DNA from: Elusimicrobiota bacterium
GTDB taxonomy: Bacteria > Elusimicrobiota > Elusimicrobia > Elusimicrobiales > Elusimicrobiaceae
NCBI GenBank assembly: GCA_023398295.1
Contig: JAEWSL010000056.1
Location: forward strand, 1 to 34,326
DNA: 34,326 nt
Direction of reading: 5' to 3'
The notes under the pieces were generated by a model, which worked only from the letters and a program-made list of their open reading frames with translations, did not search any database and had not been told where the DNA came from. Positions 23,601 through 31,876 of this stretch are shown piece after piece. The first letter of the stretch is position 1; each line of letters begins with the position of its first letter. Position numbers and translations under genes: made by a program.

Positions 23601-26003
23601 ATGAAAAATATTTTCCTTATATCGCTTTTAACCGCCTTACTTATACCCTGCGCATTTGCTCAGAGCGCGCAGAAACAAACGCTAGACGCGCAGACGGCGC
23701 AGACGGCTGCGCTCAAGCAGGAGCAAAACCCGCCCGAACAGCCCCAGCAGACAGAGCCCGCAGAGAGCGCCGCCCCAACCGAAGCGCAAAACGCGGGCGC
23801 GGCGGCGAATACCGCCCCAGCCGAAGCGGGCGCGCTTGAAGGCGAAGACGAAAGCGCGCAAAAAATCCCCGCGCAAAGCGAAGAACAGGAAAATAAAAAA
23901 GACACTTTGGAAACCCCGCCGGACAAAACCGCCGCAAGCGCGCTTTCGGTAGCGCGCCTTCCCGACATCAAACTTAACGAGAACGTTATAAGAAAAAGCG
24001 TTTTATCCTACGCCTCCCCGCAGGAACTTGAAGAAGCCGCAAATTTATATCGCAGCGGCGACATTAAAAACGCTTTGAACGCCTATCAGAACGCAGCCGC
24101 GCAGTACGAAGCGGCGGCCAGGCCCGAAATTGCGGCCCAAGCCTATGCAAACGCGGCTGTTCTTAACCTTTACGCAGATAACTTAAAACAGGCCTCGGCC
24201 GCCGCGCAAAAAGCAAGCGCGCTTGACGAGCAGGAGCCTTTCTATAAAACGCTTGAAGTCTGGACGCTTGCCGCCGAAGGACAGACAAAAAAAGCCCATA
24301 AAGCCTATGACGCGCTGCTCTTCCTGACGGCGGATTTTGAATATGTTTCAAACGCAAAGAACATTACCGCGCTGTCCGACTTTTACGCAAAAGATTATAA
24401 GAATGCCGTCCCTATGCTCCAAAGCCTTTATGTTTCAAACCCCTACATAATTTCAAACGTCATTTATTTTATGGGGCGCGCAAATTTTAATTCCGGAGAC
24501 TGCAAAACGGCAAAAACGCTTTTTGAACAGGCTTTATCGCACGATAACAATAATTATATGGCGCAAAAATATTTGGCCCAATGCGAAGAAAAACTTAAAC
24601 TATATGTCCCCGCGTGGCAAAGCTACGCAGATATTTTCAGCTTAGACTCAAACGATAAATTTATATCCGAAAAAATAAAAAAATTATCCAAACATCTTAA
24701 GGCCCCCGCTTTGGAATATCTGCCTTATAACCAAAGCAACGAAATTTATTCCAAAAAACCCGACGCGGAAAAATCAACGCCCGTAAAAGTGGGGCTTTTT
24801 ACAAGCCGCTCCGCGCAGATAACCCCGCTGGAGGAATTTACTTACGTCGGCGCGGCAGATTTTACCGTTAAAGACGAAAAACTGGGCGACGTGCTTAACG
24901 TGGAAGCCTTTATATCCAAAACCATCGTCTTTGATAAAGAACACAAAGGCGCACATATAAAAAATAAATGGAATAACGCCGAGTTTTCCACAAGACGCCC
25001 TTTTATAATAGAGCTGCAAAAAGAGGGCTATACTTTTCTTATAAAAGATGCGCGCGCAAACAATATCTTTGCCGCAAACCTGGGAGATAAAGAGTTAAAG
25101 GGGAAGTTGCTTGTCGTGCCTTCCGACGAAGGGCTTTTGCTCGTAAATTACAGCGGGCTTGAGGATATTTTGCCCTCCTCGCTTATGTCCCTTACAAGAA
25201 ATATAAAAACCCCCGCCGCGCTTGAAGCAGCCGCAACCGCGCTGAGAACTTATTTCCTTTCCGTCCTGGGCTCAGGCGGAAAAAACACTCTCTTTGACAT
25301 ATCCGACAACAGCCCCTTTGTAACCTACGGCGGCATAAATATGCAGGCGCAGTATGCAAAAGAAGCCGCGCGCGCCACCAAAGACGCGGCGCTAGTAAAA
25401 GAAGATAATACTCTTGCCGCGGCGGGCATTTACCGCTCCTGCGGGTTTGTGACCGACGAGGGAATAAAAAACACTTTGCAAAAATACGATTATTCTTTTA
25501 CGCCCGTTAATTTGTTTAAGTACACTCTTTCCAATATGCCGCAGGACTTATTTTCGGCGCCAAAAGATCCTTCTTTATGGTCCTCGGTCAAATGGATTTA
25601 CGCTATGCCCGCAAAGGAAATTGAGAGCCGCTTCAAACAAAAATACCCAAAGCTCGGCGCGCTTAAATATTTTGAGCCGTCGCAGTTTTCCCCCTCGGGC
25701 AGAATATTAAAAATGCGCTTCTATGCCGCAAAAGGCGAGGCGGAAACTTCTTTTGACGAGGCGGATTTTATTTTGTCGGCGGGCACGCTACGCTCCAACT
25801 TCTTTATCTGGACGCCGCTTGGCAAAGGCTCGGCAAAAGAATATCTCTTTATGGGCACCGACACCGGCCTGGGCGGAGGCCTTTGTCTTGAAAGCGCAAA
25901 CGGCCTTGCAAACGAAGGCAAAACCTCGGCGGAAATACTGGAATATTTCTACCCCGCCCTAAAGACCTCAACACAATGGCAAATACCAAAGTCGCTTATC
26001 TGA
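23601..26003 (+). CDS. Secreted TPR protein with divergent SpoIID/LytB (amidase enhancer) domain
   Basis: The ATG at 23601 gives a clean signal peptide (MKNIFLISLLTALLIPCAFAQ); the 19-codon upstream extension is rejected. Residues about 20-115 are Gln/Ala/Glu/Pro-rich and probably disordered. TPR-like helices run about 135-370 (AANLYRSGDIKNALNAYQNA, ARANFNSGDCKTAKTLFEQAL-type repeats). From about 480 the sequence follows SpoIID/LytB: LLLVNYSGLEDILPSS, then AALEAAATALRTYFL, NSPFVTYGG, YRSCGFVTDEG, and near the end LRSNFF and GLGGGLCLESANGLANEG. SpoIID proteins cut glycan strands or enhance amidases in peptidoglycan. Here the catalytic Glu before the AALEA helix aligns with Ser/Thr, and the GHGVGxCQ motif is GLGGGLCL. 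It may bind but not cleave. Overlaps the next gene by 28 bases. Confidence 0.8.
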   Translation: MKNIFLISLLTALLIPCAFAQSAQKQTLDAQTAQTAALKQEQNPPEQPQQTEPAESAAPTEAQNAGAAANTAPAEAGALEGEDESAQKIPAQSEEQENKKDTLETPPDKTAASALSVARLPDIKLNENVIRKSVLSYASPQELEEAANLYRSGDIKNALNAYQNAAAQYEAAARPEIAAQAYANAAVLNLYADNLKQASAAAQKASALDEQEPFYKTLEVWTLAAEGQTKKAHKAYDALLFLTADFEYVSNAKNITALSDFYAKDYKNAVPMLQSLYVSNPYIISNVIYFMGRANFNSGDCKTAKTLFEQALSHDNNNYMAQKYLAQCEEKLKLYVPAWQSYADIFSLDSNDKFISEKIKKLSKHLKAPALEYLPYNQSNEIYSKKPDAEKSTPVKVGLFTSRSAQITPLEEFTYVGAADFTVKDEKLGDVLNVEAFISKTIVFDKEHKGAHIKNKWNNAEFSTRRPFIIELQKEGYTFLIKDARANNIFAANLGDKELKGKLLVVPSDEGLLLVNYSGLEDILPSSLMSLTRNIKTPAALEAAATALRTYFLSVLGSGGKNTLFDISDNSPFVTYGGINMQAQYAKEAARATKDAALVKEDNTLAAAGIYRSCGFVTDEGIKNTLQKYDYSFTPVNLFKYTLSNMPQDLFSAPKDPSLWSSVKWIYAMPAKEIESRFKQKYPKLGALKYFEPSQFSPSGRILKMRFYAAKGEAETSFDEADFILSAGTLRSNFFIWTPLGKGSAKEYLFMGTDTGLGGGLCLESANGLANEGKTSAEILEYFYPALKTSTQWQIPKSLI

Positions 26004-27130
26004 TAACGAAGCTGGAGCTCGGCGGGGCGCAAAAAAATGCCCTCTGGAGCGCGCGCAATCTGCCGCAGGGGTTTGAGGCTTATCTGCTTTGCGGCCGCGG
26101 CGGATATTTTGACGCCGAAGCAAAAAAAAATATTAAAAACCTGCTCTTTTTAGACAACCTCGCGCGGCCGATTTCGCCCTTAAAAGATTTGCGCGCTTTT
26201 TGGCAAATCGTAAAAAAACTAAATGATATAAAACCCGATATTGTGCATACCCATTCCTCCAAAGCGGGCATTTTGGGCAGGCTGGCCGCCGCGTTCTTAA
26301 ATAAAAAAAACGGCTCAAAAGATAAGAAAATAAAAATAGTCCATACCGTGCACGGTTTTGCTTTCTACGAAGGGCAAAACCCTATAAAACGCCGCTTTTA
26401 TATATTTCTTGAAAAGCTGCTCGCAAAATACAGCGACGCTCTAATCTTCGTATCAAAACGCGATATGCAGCAGGCTTTGCATCTTAAAATAGGCAGCGCG
26501 CAAAAACATCATCTGATACGCGCGGGCATAGAAATAATAGCAAGGGAAAACTTTTCCCCGCAGAATAAAGAAGCTAAATTAAAAGAACTAGGCCTTGAAC
26601 AAGACGCGCAGATTATCCTCTGCGGGGCTAACTTAAAGCCGCAGAAAAATCCCCTTGATACGGTGCGCGCGGCTAAAATAGTGTGCCAAAAAAATCCAAA
26701 AAGCGTTTTCCTTTATCTGGGCGAGGGAGAACTTAAAGCAAAAACCCTTGCGCTCGTTAAAGATTTTAATTTGCAAAAAAACTTTATTTTGCTGGGCAGA
26801 CGCCAGGATTGCCCTTGCCTGCTTTATTGCGCGCGGGTTTATGCTTTAAGTTCGCTGTGGGAGGGGCTGCCCATGGCGGTAGTTGAGGCTTTGGCCATGC
26901 AAACGCCCTGCGCCTGTTACGACGCAGGCGGCATAAGCGAAGTGATACAGGACGGACAAAACGGATACCTTGCGCCGCGCGGCGATTACGAAAGCCTTGC
27001 GCGCGCGATACTGGATATTCTAGAAGGCAAACTTGCTTTTAACGCGCAGGCCGCCGACCTTGGGGAATTTGACATAACAAATACGCTCAAGCGGCAGACG
27101 GAACTTTACGACCGTTTAACACAGAAGTAA
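25976..27130 (+). CDS. Glycosyltransferase family 4
   Basis: The 384-residue protein has GT-B architecture: N-terminal acceptor domain starting VAYLITKLELGGAQKNAL (Gly-rich loop), HTHSSKAGILGRLAA and HTVHGFAF, and a C-terminal donor domain with the retaining E-x7-E motif in WEGLPMAVVEAL, followed by GGISEVIQDGQNGYL. It would transfer a nucleotide-activated sugar onto a lipid or polysaccharide at the cytoplasmic face of the membrane; donor and acceptor are unknown. The ATG lies 28 bases inside the preceding gene, without a Shine-Dalgarno, so translation is probably coupled to the SpoIID-like gene. An A9 run at 26122-26130 is within the frame. Confidence 0.92.
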   Translation: MANTKVAYLITKLELGGAQKNALWSARNLPQGFEAYLLCGRGGYFDAEAKKNIKNLLFLDNLARPISPLKDLRAFWQIVKKLNDIKPDIVHTHSSKAGILGRLAAAFLNKKNGSKDKKIKIVHTVHGFAFYEGQNPIKRRFYIFLEKLLAKYSDALIFVSKRDMQQALHLKIGSAQKHHLIRAGIEIIARENFSPQNKEAKLKELGLEQDAQIILCGANLKPQKNPLDTVRAAKIVCQKNPKSVFLYLGEGELKAKTLALVKDFNLQKNFILLGRRQDCPCLLYCARVYALSSLWEGLPMAVVEALAMQTPCACYDAGGISEVIQDGQNGYLAPRGDYESLARAILDILEGKLAFNAQAADLGEFDITNTLKRQTELYDRLTQK

Positions 27131-27143
27131 AAGGAGGGTTAAT

Positions 27144-28358
27144 ATGGATTTTTACTCCAACGAAAAAGAATATGAAATTTTGCTTAAGGCGCAAGATATC
27201 GCAGAGCAGGTTTTCAAACCGCTGCGCGAGCAATACGACAGGGAACAGCTATACTGCCCTCAGGCCGTGAAAGCATTGGCCGAAGCGGGATTTTTCGGCG
27301 TATGGCTGCCAAAAGAGTACGGCGGGGCGGGCCTTGGCTTAAACGCTTTATCTCTGATACTTGAAGAGCTTTCTAAAACCTGCGCGGGCCTTGCGATGCC
27401 GCTTGCTACAACGGCTCTTGGCCTTATGCCGGTTTTATTTTGCGCGCAAACCCCCGCGCATAAAAACTGGCTTAAAGAAGCCGCCCGCGGGGAAAAACTA
27501 TGGGCTTTTGCCCTCTCTGAGGCAACAGCCGGCTCCGACGCGGGAGCGCTGAAGAGCACCGCTATAAAAGAAAACGGCTCTTATATCCTAAACGGCGCAA
27601 AACATTTTGTTTCAAGCGGCGAAATTGCAGATTATTATCTTATAGCCGCCTCCACAAATCCGGCGCGCGGGGCAAGGGGCGTTTCTCTGTTTGTCGTCCC
27701 AAAAGACGCCCAAGGAATGTTGGTGACAAAAAAAGAAAATAAGCTGGGCTTGCGCTCCAACCCGACGTGCAATTTGGCTTTAAGAAACGTAAAAATTCCC
27801 GCAGAAAATCTTATCGGGGAAGAAGGCCAGGGCCTGCTTATAGTAAAACAGTTGTTTGATTACTCCCGTCCCGCGGTGGCCTCTCAGGCAACAGGCATTG
27901 CCCTTGGCGCGCTTGAAGAAACGGTAAAATATCTAAAAATACGCCGGCAGTTTGGACAAAATATAATAAATTTCCAGTCGGTAGGTTTTACTCTTGCCGA
28001 GCTTTATGCAAAAATATCCGCCGCGCGCGCTTTGGCCTATAAAATAACTTCCGATACAGATAAATATTTTATACCAGCGGCAAATTACGCCGTTGCAAAC
28101 AAAACCGCTTTATTGCAGGAGCTTAAAATTATGAAAGCGCCGCGCCAAAGTGCGCAGAGCGCAAGCGCAAAATTCTTCGGCGCTAAAATTGCCGATGAAA
28201 CGGCAAACGCCTGCCTTACGCTTTGCGGAGGTATCGGGTATATGAGGGATTTCCCTCTAGAAAAATATCTGCGCGACGCAAAAGCCCTGCAAATTTACGA
28301 AGGCACGGCCCAAATGCAATTGTCCGAAATCCTTGCGGACTTAATTAAAAATTTTTAG
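27144..28358 (+). CDS. Acyl-CoA dehydrogenase family flavoprotein
   Basis: The 404-residue protein has all three ACAD domains: N-terminal helices (FFGVWLPKEYGGAGLGL), central beta domain with the FAD/substrate motif WAFALSEATAGSDAGAL and KHFVSSG, and C-terminal helices with RRQFGQNIINFQ and LCGGIGYMRDFPLEKYLRD. The catalytic base is E386 in IYEGTAQMQ. It oxidises an acyl-CoA to the 2,3-enoyl-CoA with FAD, or, in anaerobes with EtfAB, takes part in electron bifurcation; no etf genes are in the window. AAAGGAGGG just before the ATG is the strongest ribosome-binding site seen. It ends the SpoIID-GT4-ACAD run and is followed by a terminator. Confidence 0.93.
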   Translation: MDFYSNEKEYEILLKAQDIAEQVFKPLREQYDREQLYCPQAVKALAEAGFFGVWLPKEYGGAGLGLNALSLILEELSKTCAGLAMPLATTALGLMPVLFCAQTPAHKNWLKEAARGEKLWAFALSEATAGSDAGALKSTAIKENGSYILNGAKHFVSSGEIADYYLIAASTNPARGARGVSLFVVPKDAQGMLVTKKENKLGLRSNPTCNLALRNVKIPAENLIGEEGQGLLIVKQLFDYSRPAVASQATGIALGALEETVKYLKIRRQFGQNIINFQSVGFTLAELYAKISAARALAYKITSDTDKYFIPAANYAVANKTALLQELKIMKAPRQSAQSASAKFFGAKIADETANACLTLCGGIGYMRDFPLEKYLRDAKALQIYEGTAQMQLSEILADLIKNF

Positions 28359-28365
28359 CCGTACT

Positions 28366-28397
28366 ACTAAAGGCCTAGAACGCCTTAGGTCTTTTTT
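28366..28397 (+). terminator. Intrinsic terminator after the acyl-CoA dehydrogenase gene
   Basis: A nine-position stem with one mismatch and one G-T pair (28366-28374 with 28382-28390, core AAGGC/GCCTT) is followed by CTTTTTTCTC. Placement 8 bases after the stop fits. Confidence 0.65.
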
Positions 28398-28400
28398 CTC

Positions 28401-28429
28401 TTGTTGTTTTTTAGCAAGTTGTCTATAAT
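28401..28429 (+). promoter_or_regulatory. Promoter TTGTTG-N17-TATAAT six bases before the ATG at 28436 (leaderless)
   Basis: TTGTTG (28401-28406), a 17-base spacer and perfect TATAAT (28424-28429) form the best full promoter in the window. The -10 box ends six bases before the ATG and there is no Shine-Dalgarno, so the mRNA is predicted to start at the ATG. Confidence 0.65.
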
Positions 28430-28435
28430 TTGATT

Positions 28436-29125
28436 ATGAAGAAATATATCCTGACGTTTTTAGTCGCCCTGGCTCCGCTTCTTTGCACGGCGCAAATTGC
28501 GCAAGATAAAAATGAGGAAATCCCCCAATCGGTTGCTATCAGCGCGGACTATTTCTTGCAAAACGCCTTATTGGCGGCTAGAAACACAGTCGTGCTCTAT
28601 TACAAAACTGACGCCGTTGAAATGCTGGACGCCATGACAAGAGTGGGCGGAGGAAGCGCAAGGCAAAAATGCTACTATCGTTTTGTTTTGGAAGAGTGTG
28701 ACGCGCTGTCCTATTTTACCTGCAAGGCCGCGCTGGAATTAAATGCCGTAAATCCTTCCCTTCTCAAAAATGTGAAAAAAATCTACGCGCGGCCCGCAGA
28801 GGGCCGCCTGCTTAAAAATCCCCAGGAAGAAACTTTTTTTTATTCCCCCTCGGGAAAGCCGTATCTGTCATGGAACTATCATGCGGCCGCGCTACTTACC
28901 TTTGAATACGAGGGCAAGACTTATGAAACCATTTTGGATAACTTTCTTCTTGAAAAACCAATAAGCTTGAAAAAATGGAAGGCAATGTTCTCGCCTGATA
29001 CAGAATTTATAATTAAAGATTTTAGGCCAAGCCTAAAAATTGACGACACTTTTACGAGCATAAACAAACTTCCCGAAAACTGCACTCCTCACCCGATAAC
29101 GGCCCCTGATATTTTCGGATACTAA
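28436..29125 (+). CDS. Secreted protein of unknown function
   Basis: The 229-residue product starts with a signal peptide (MKKYILTFLVALAPLLCTAQ) with a likely signal peptidase I site after CTA. The mature part has no motif I recognise; it contains two Cys in a C-x(n)-C arrangement (KCYYRFVLEECDALSYFTCKA) that might form disulfides, and aromatic, beta-rich segments (FFYSPSGKPYLSWNYH). An in-frame TTG at 28430 is rejected because it lies between the -10 box and the ATG. It is a single gene with its own leaderless promoter and converges on the diguanylate cyclase gene with 22 bases between stops. Confidence 0.8.
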   Translation: MKKYILTFLVALAPLLCTAQIAQDKNEEIPQSVAISADYFLQNALLAARNTVVLYYKTDAVEMLDAMTRVGGGSARQKCYYRFVLEECDALSYFTCKAALELNAVNPSLLKNVKKIYARPAEGRLLKNPQEETFFYSPSGKPYLSWNYHAAALLTFEYEGKTYETILDNFLLEKPISLKKWKAMFSPDTEFIIKDFRPSLKIDDTFTSINKLPENCTPHPITAPDIFGY

Positions 29126-29147
29126 ATCTTAAGGAAAACAAGCGGCT

Positions 29148-30665
29148 CTAATCAATAGTTTTATCGGAACAGTAAGAAGATAACTCGGAAGCTACTTCGT
29201 TATAGAGAGCAAAGAAACCGCGCCCATGCTCTTTGACGTAATACAAAGCGTCGTCGGCGCGCTGGATAAGGGCAGAGGCATTGTCGCTGTCGTAGGGAAA
29301 CACCGCTATCCCCTGGCTGACGGAAAGTTTAATATCCTCCCCGCGCGTTAAACGCGCGGGGAGCGCTATTTTACTAACCCTTTCGGAAAGCCTTTTGGCG
29401 ATGCTTTTTGCTTCCTCCCCCGTAGTGCGCGGCAGGAGAATTAAAATCTCGTCCCCGCCGTAGCGGCAGGGAATATCGGTCTGGCGCAGGCTTTGGCGTA
29501 TAACTTCGCTGACGGCTTTTAAGGCTTCATCGCCCAAAATGTGGCTGTAAGTGTCGTTAATAGCCTTAAAGCGGTCTATATCCATTAAAATCAGAGAAAG
29601 GGTGAGGTTAAAGCGTTTGGAGCGGTAAATTTCCTGCGTAAGACTTTCTTTGAAAAAACGCCGCAGGGCAAGCTTTGTAAGTTCGTCGTAATTTGAAAGT
29701 TCCTGCACGCGCTCAAAAAGCCTTGCGTTATCAACGGCCAAGGCAATCTGCGAAGAAAACTGCTTTAGAGATAAAATATCCTCCTCCGCAATGGGCACGC
29801 GCGAGAGCATATTGTCAAACACCAGCCAGCCCAGATTTTTATTCTGAAGGCGCAGCGGCAGGCTTAAAACAATACCGTTTTGGGCCGTAAGCGGGCAGAT
29901 GTTTTGGCCTTCGTAATTCTCAAGAGAAAATACTTTATACATTTCTTTGACGTCAATTTCTTTGACCTCGCCGGAAAGGTCCGCGCTGTACGCTTCTGAA
30001 AATTTATTTTTATTGACGTCAAGAAGATACAAAGAAGTCCTGTCAAAATGGAAAGTCTTTTGAATGTTCTTAAGTATTTCGTTAATACTGTCGCTTAACC
30101 TGAGGGAAGTGGCAAAAACTTTAGCCAGTTCGTTTAACGCCTGGGCGCGCAAAAGCTGGGAGGTATTATAATAGTCCACCTCCGTCATATTTACTTTTAC
30201 CGAAAGCTCGCGCCCCAGCGTTAGAAGCAGGGATTGCTCCTCCTCGCTGAAAGGTTTGTTTTTCTTAAAACGCTCCACACGCAAAACGCCAAACTGCATG
30301 TCGGCCGCGCGGCCTTCTTTAAGGGTTTTAAGGCCGCCGCGCGGCGTCTGCCACGAAAGTAAAACGTAGACGGCCGGATAATCAAGCGTAGGTACCGGCA
30401 TAACGCCGTCATGCAAAAATTTAATAAACTCCGGAGAGCGTTTATCTATAAAAACATCTTCCTGCAGCTCGTAGCACGCGCCCTCCTGGCACATCGTGCG
30501 AAGAGAAATTACGCTTTCTTCTTCCTTCCAGTCAAAAAAGAAAATGCGCTGCGCGTCAAAATATTCCGCCATCATCGGCAATGCCACGGCAAGCAGTTCG
30601 TCAATCGTGGTAAAGCGCTGCGTGGTGGCTTTATAAAAATTATAAATCAGGTTATTATCTCTCAC
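29148..30665 (-). CDS. Diguanylate cyclase with GAF sensor domains
   Basis: This 505-residue protein has no transmembrane segment. Residues about 10-160 resemble a degenerate GAF domain, 175-320 a clearer GAF domain (ELAKVFATSLRLSDSINEIL, VLSLPLRLQNKNLGWLVFDN), and 325-490 the GGDEF domain with LILMDIDRFKAINDTYSH and active site G403-G-D-E-I407. The product inhibition site R394-Q-T-D397 lies five residues before it, as in canonical enzymes. It would make cyclic di-GMP from two GTP in response to a ligand of the GAF domains. The start is GTG inside GTGA, overlapping the end of the solute-binding-protein gene by four bases, with GGAGG upstream. Co-translation suggests a joint signalling role. 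Confidence 0.92.
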   Translation of the reverse strand: MRDNNLIYNFYKATTQRFTTIDELLAVALPMMAEYFDAQRIFFFDWKEEESVISLRTMCQEGACYELQEDVFIDKRSPEFIKFLHDGVMPVPTLDYPAVYVLLSWQTPRGGLKTLKEGRAADMQFGVLRVERFKKNKPFSEEEQSLLLTLGRELSVKVNMTEVDYYNTSQLLRAQALNELAKVFATSLRLSDSINEILKNIQKTFHFDRTSLYLLDVNKNKFSEAYSADLSGEVKEIDVKEMYKVFSLENYEGQNICPLTAQNGIVLSLPLRLQNKNLGWLVFDNMLSRVPIAEEDILSLKQFSSQIALAVDNARLFERVQELSNYDELTKLALRRFFKESLTQEIYRSKRFNLTLSLILMDIDRFKAINDTYSHILGDEALKAVSEVIRQSLRQTDIPCRYGGDEILILLPRTTGEEAKSIAKRLSERVSKIALPARLTRGEDIKLSVSQGIAVFPYDSDNASALIQRADDALYYVKEHGRGFFALYNEVASELSSYCSDKTID

Positions 30666-31876
30666 AAAGCGCCTCCGTAAAGATGAAGGGGCATTTGCGC
30701 TTCTTCCTTGGCATTTTTCAGTATGCGCGCCAAAAGTTCGTCGGAATATTTGCGCTGCAAAATGCTGCTTGCCGCCTGGGACATTACGCTTGCCATAATC
30801 TCCATAACTGTGCCGGTAACTATATGATTGGGCAATGTGCGCGCACCGGCAATAATGTTTGCGTAATTGCGCACGCGCTGCGGGGAGGAAAGTAAAAAAC
30901 TTTCAAAAGCCGCTTCAGAAGCGGGGAAGACTTCCGTCAAAGAAGCATAGCGCATTTGATTTTGAGGCTCGCAGAGCCATTTAAGAAGTTTTAAGGCCTC
31001 CTGAGAATGCTTGCTGCCGCGCACCACCGCCAAATTAACCGCGCTTAAATAGTTTACATAGACGCCGCCCGTGCGCGGCACAGGCAGAGTGCGCACCGGC
31101 AAATCCCCTTTTGCGCCTTCAAACATTGAAATGCCCTGGCGGCGCGTAAGCATAATGCTGGCTTTGCCAGAAGACATCGTGCCCAAAGAATTACGCTCTC
31201 TCAAAATAGGCATATAGCCGCAGCGGGCAAGGGCCGTAAAATCCTGCATGCCGAGCATAAATTCCCTGTCGCCTATACCGCAGCGTTTTTGGTCCGCGCT
31301 GAGAAGATAACCGCCGCGGCCCCAAATGCACGGTAAAACCGCGCGGTGGGACAGAGAACCGCGCCAATCCGTATTTTGTATGGGAAAATAACCTTCCGTC
31401 CCGCGGAAATATTCTTTAAGTTTTTTGCTCGCCTCAAGCAGGCCGCCCCATGTGGAAAGAAGTTCTTGCGGATCGTCGCAGATAAGTTTAAGGTGATCCT
31501 CGCGGTAGTGCAAAGCCGTTATGTCAACCCACCAAGGGTATGAATAAAGGTCCACCTCGTCGGGGCCGTAGCAGTGGCTGCGCACCGGATCCAGGCAGGC
31601 CTCCACGCGCAGCGTTTTATCAAGATTGGTAAGATTTTCAAGCGCGTTGGCGCGCGCCAAAATGCGCGTCCAATAATGCGGAAAAGCAATTAAATCCGGC
31701 GCGCGCCCGCCCGCAATTTCGTGACGCAGGGTAAAAATTTTGCTCCACAGAGTGCGGCGATTTATTACTTTTACGTCTATATTTATATCCGCGTTCTGTT
31801 TCTTAAAACCCGATAAAAACACGCTCATAACCGTTTGCGTTTGCACTGAGTTATCGGGCATCATCCAAAGTATCAT
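30662..31876 (-). CDS. Extracellular solute-binding protein family 1 homologue without signal peptide
   Basis: The 404-residue protein has the fold of family 1 (sugar) binding proteins: N-terminal strand MILWMMPDNS, a helix and VKVINRRTLWSKI, APDLIAFPHYWTRIL, the hinge-like YSYPWWVDITALHYRED, WGGLLEASKKL, and the C-terminal ASLTEVFPASEAAFESF helix. It starts exactly at the first beta strand, with no leader. An N-terminal extension is excluded because the codon before its ATG is the in-frame TAG of tsaD. It should therefore stay in the cytoplasm, unlike ABC importer partners, and no permease genes are near. The ribosome-binding site AAGGAG lies inside tsaD. It is coupled to the diguanylate cyclase downstream and may act as its ligand sensor. 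Confidence 0.85.
   Translation of the reverse strand: MILWMMPDNSVQTQTVMSVFLSGFKKQNADINIDVKVINRRTLWSKIFTLRHEIAGGRAPDLIAFPHYWTRILARANALENLTNLDKTLRVEACLDPVRSHCYGPDEVDLYSYPWWVDITALHYREDHLKLICDDPQELLSTWGGLLEASKKLKEYFRGTEGYFPIQNTDWRGSLSHRAVLPCIWGRGGYLLSADQKRCGIGDREFMLGMQDFTALARCGYMPILRERNSLGTMSSGKASIMLTRRQGISMFEGAKGDLPVRTLPVPRTGGVYVNYLSAVNLAVVRGSKHSQEALKLLKWLCEPQNQMRYASLTEVFPASEAAFESFLLSSPQRVRNYANIIAGARTLPNHIVTGTVMEIMASVMSQAASSILQRKYSDELLARILKNAKEEAQMPLHLYGGAL

Noticed and set aside
26122..26130. A9 run in the GT4 gene as a phase-variation tract
   Set aside because: Runs of 8-9 A are also seen in housekeeping genes such as hisS, so this is base composition; no strain data show length change.
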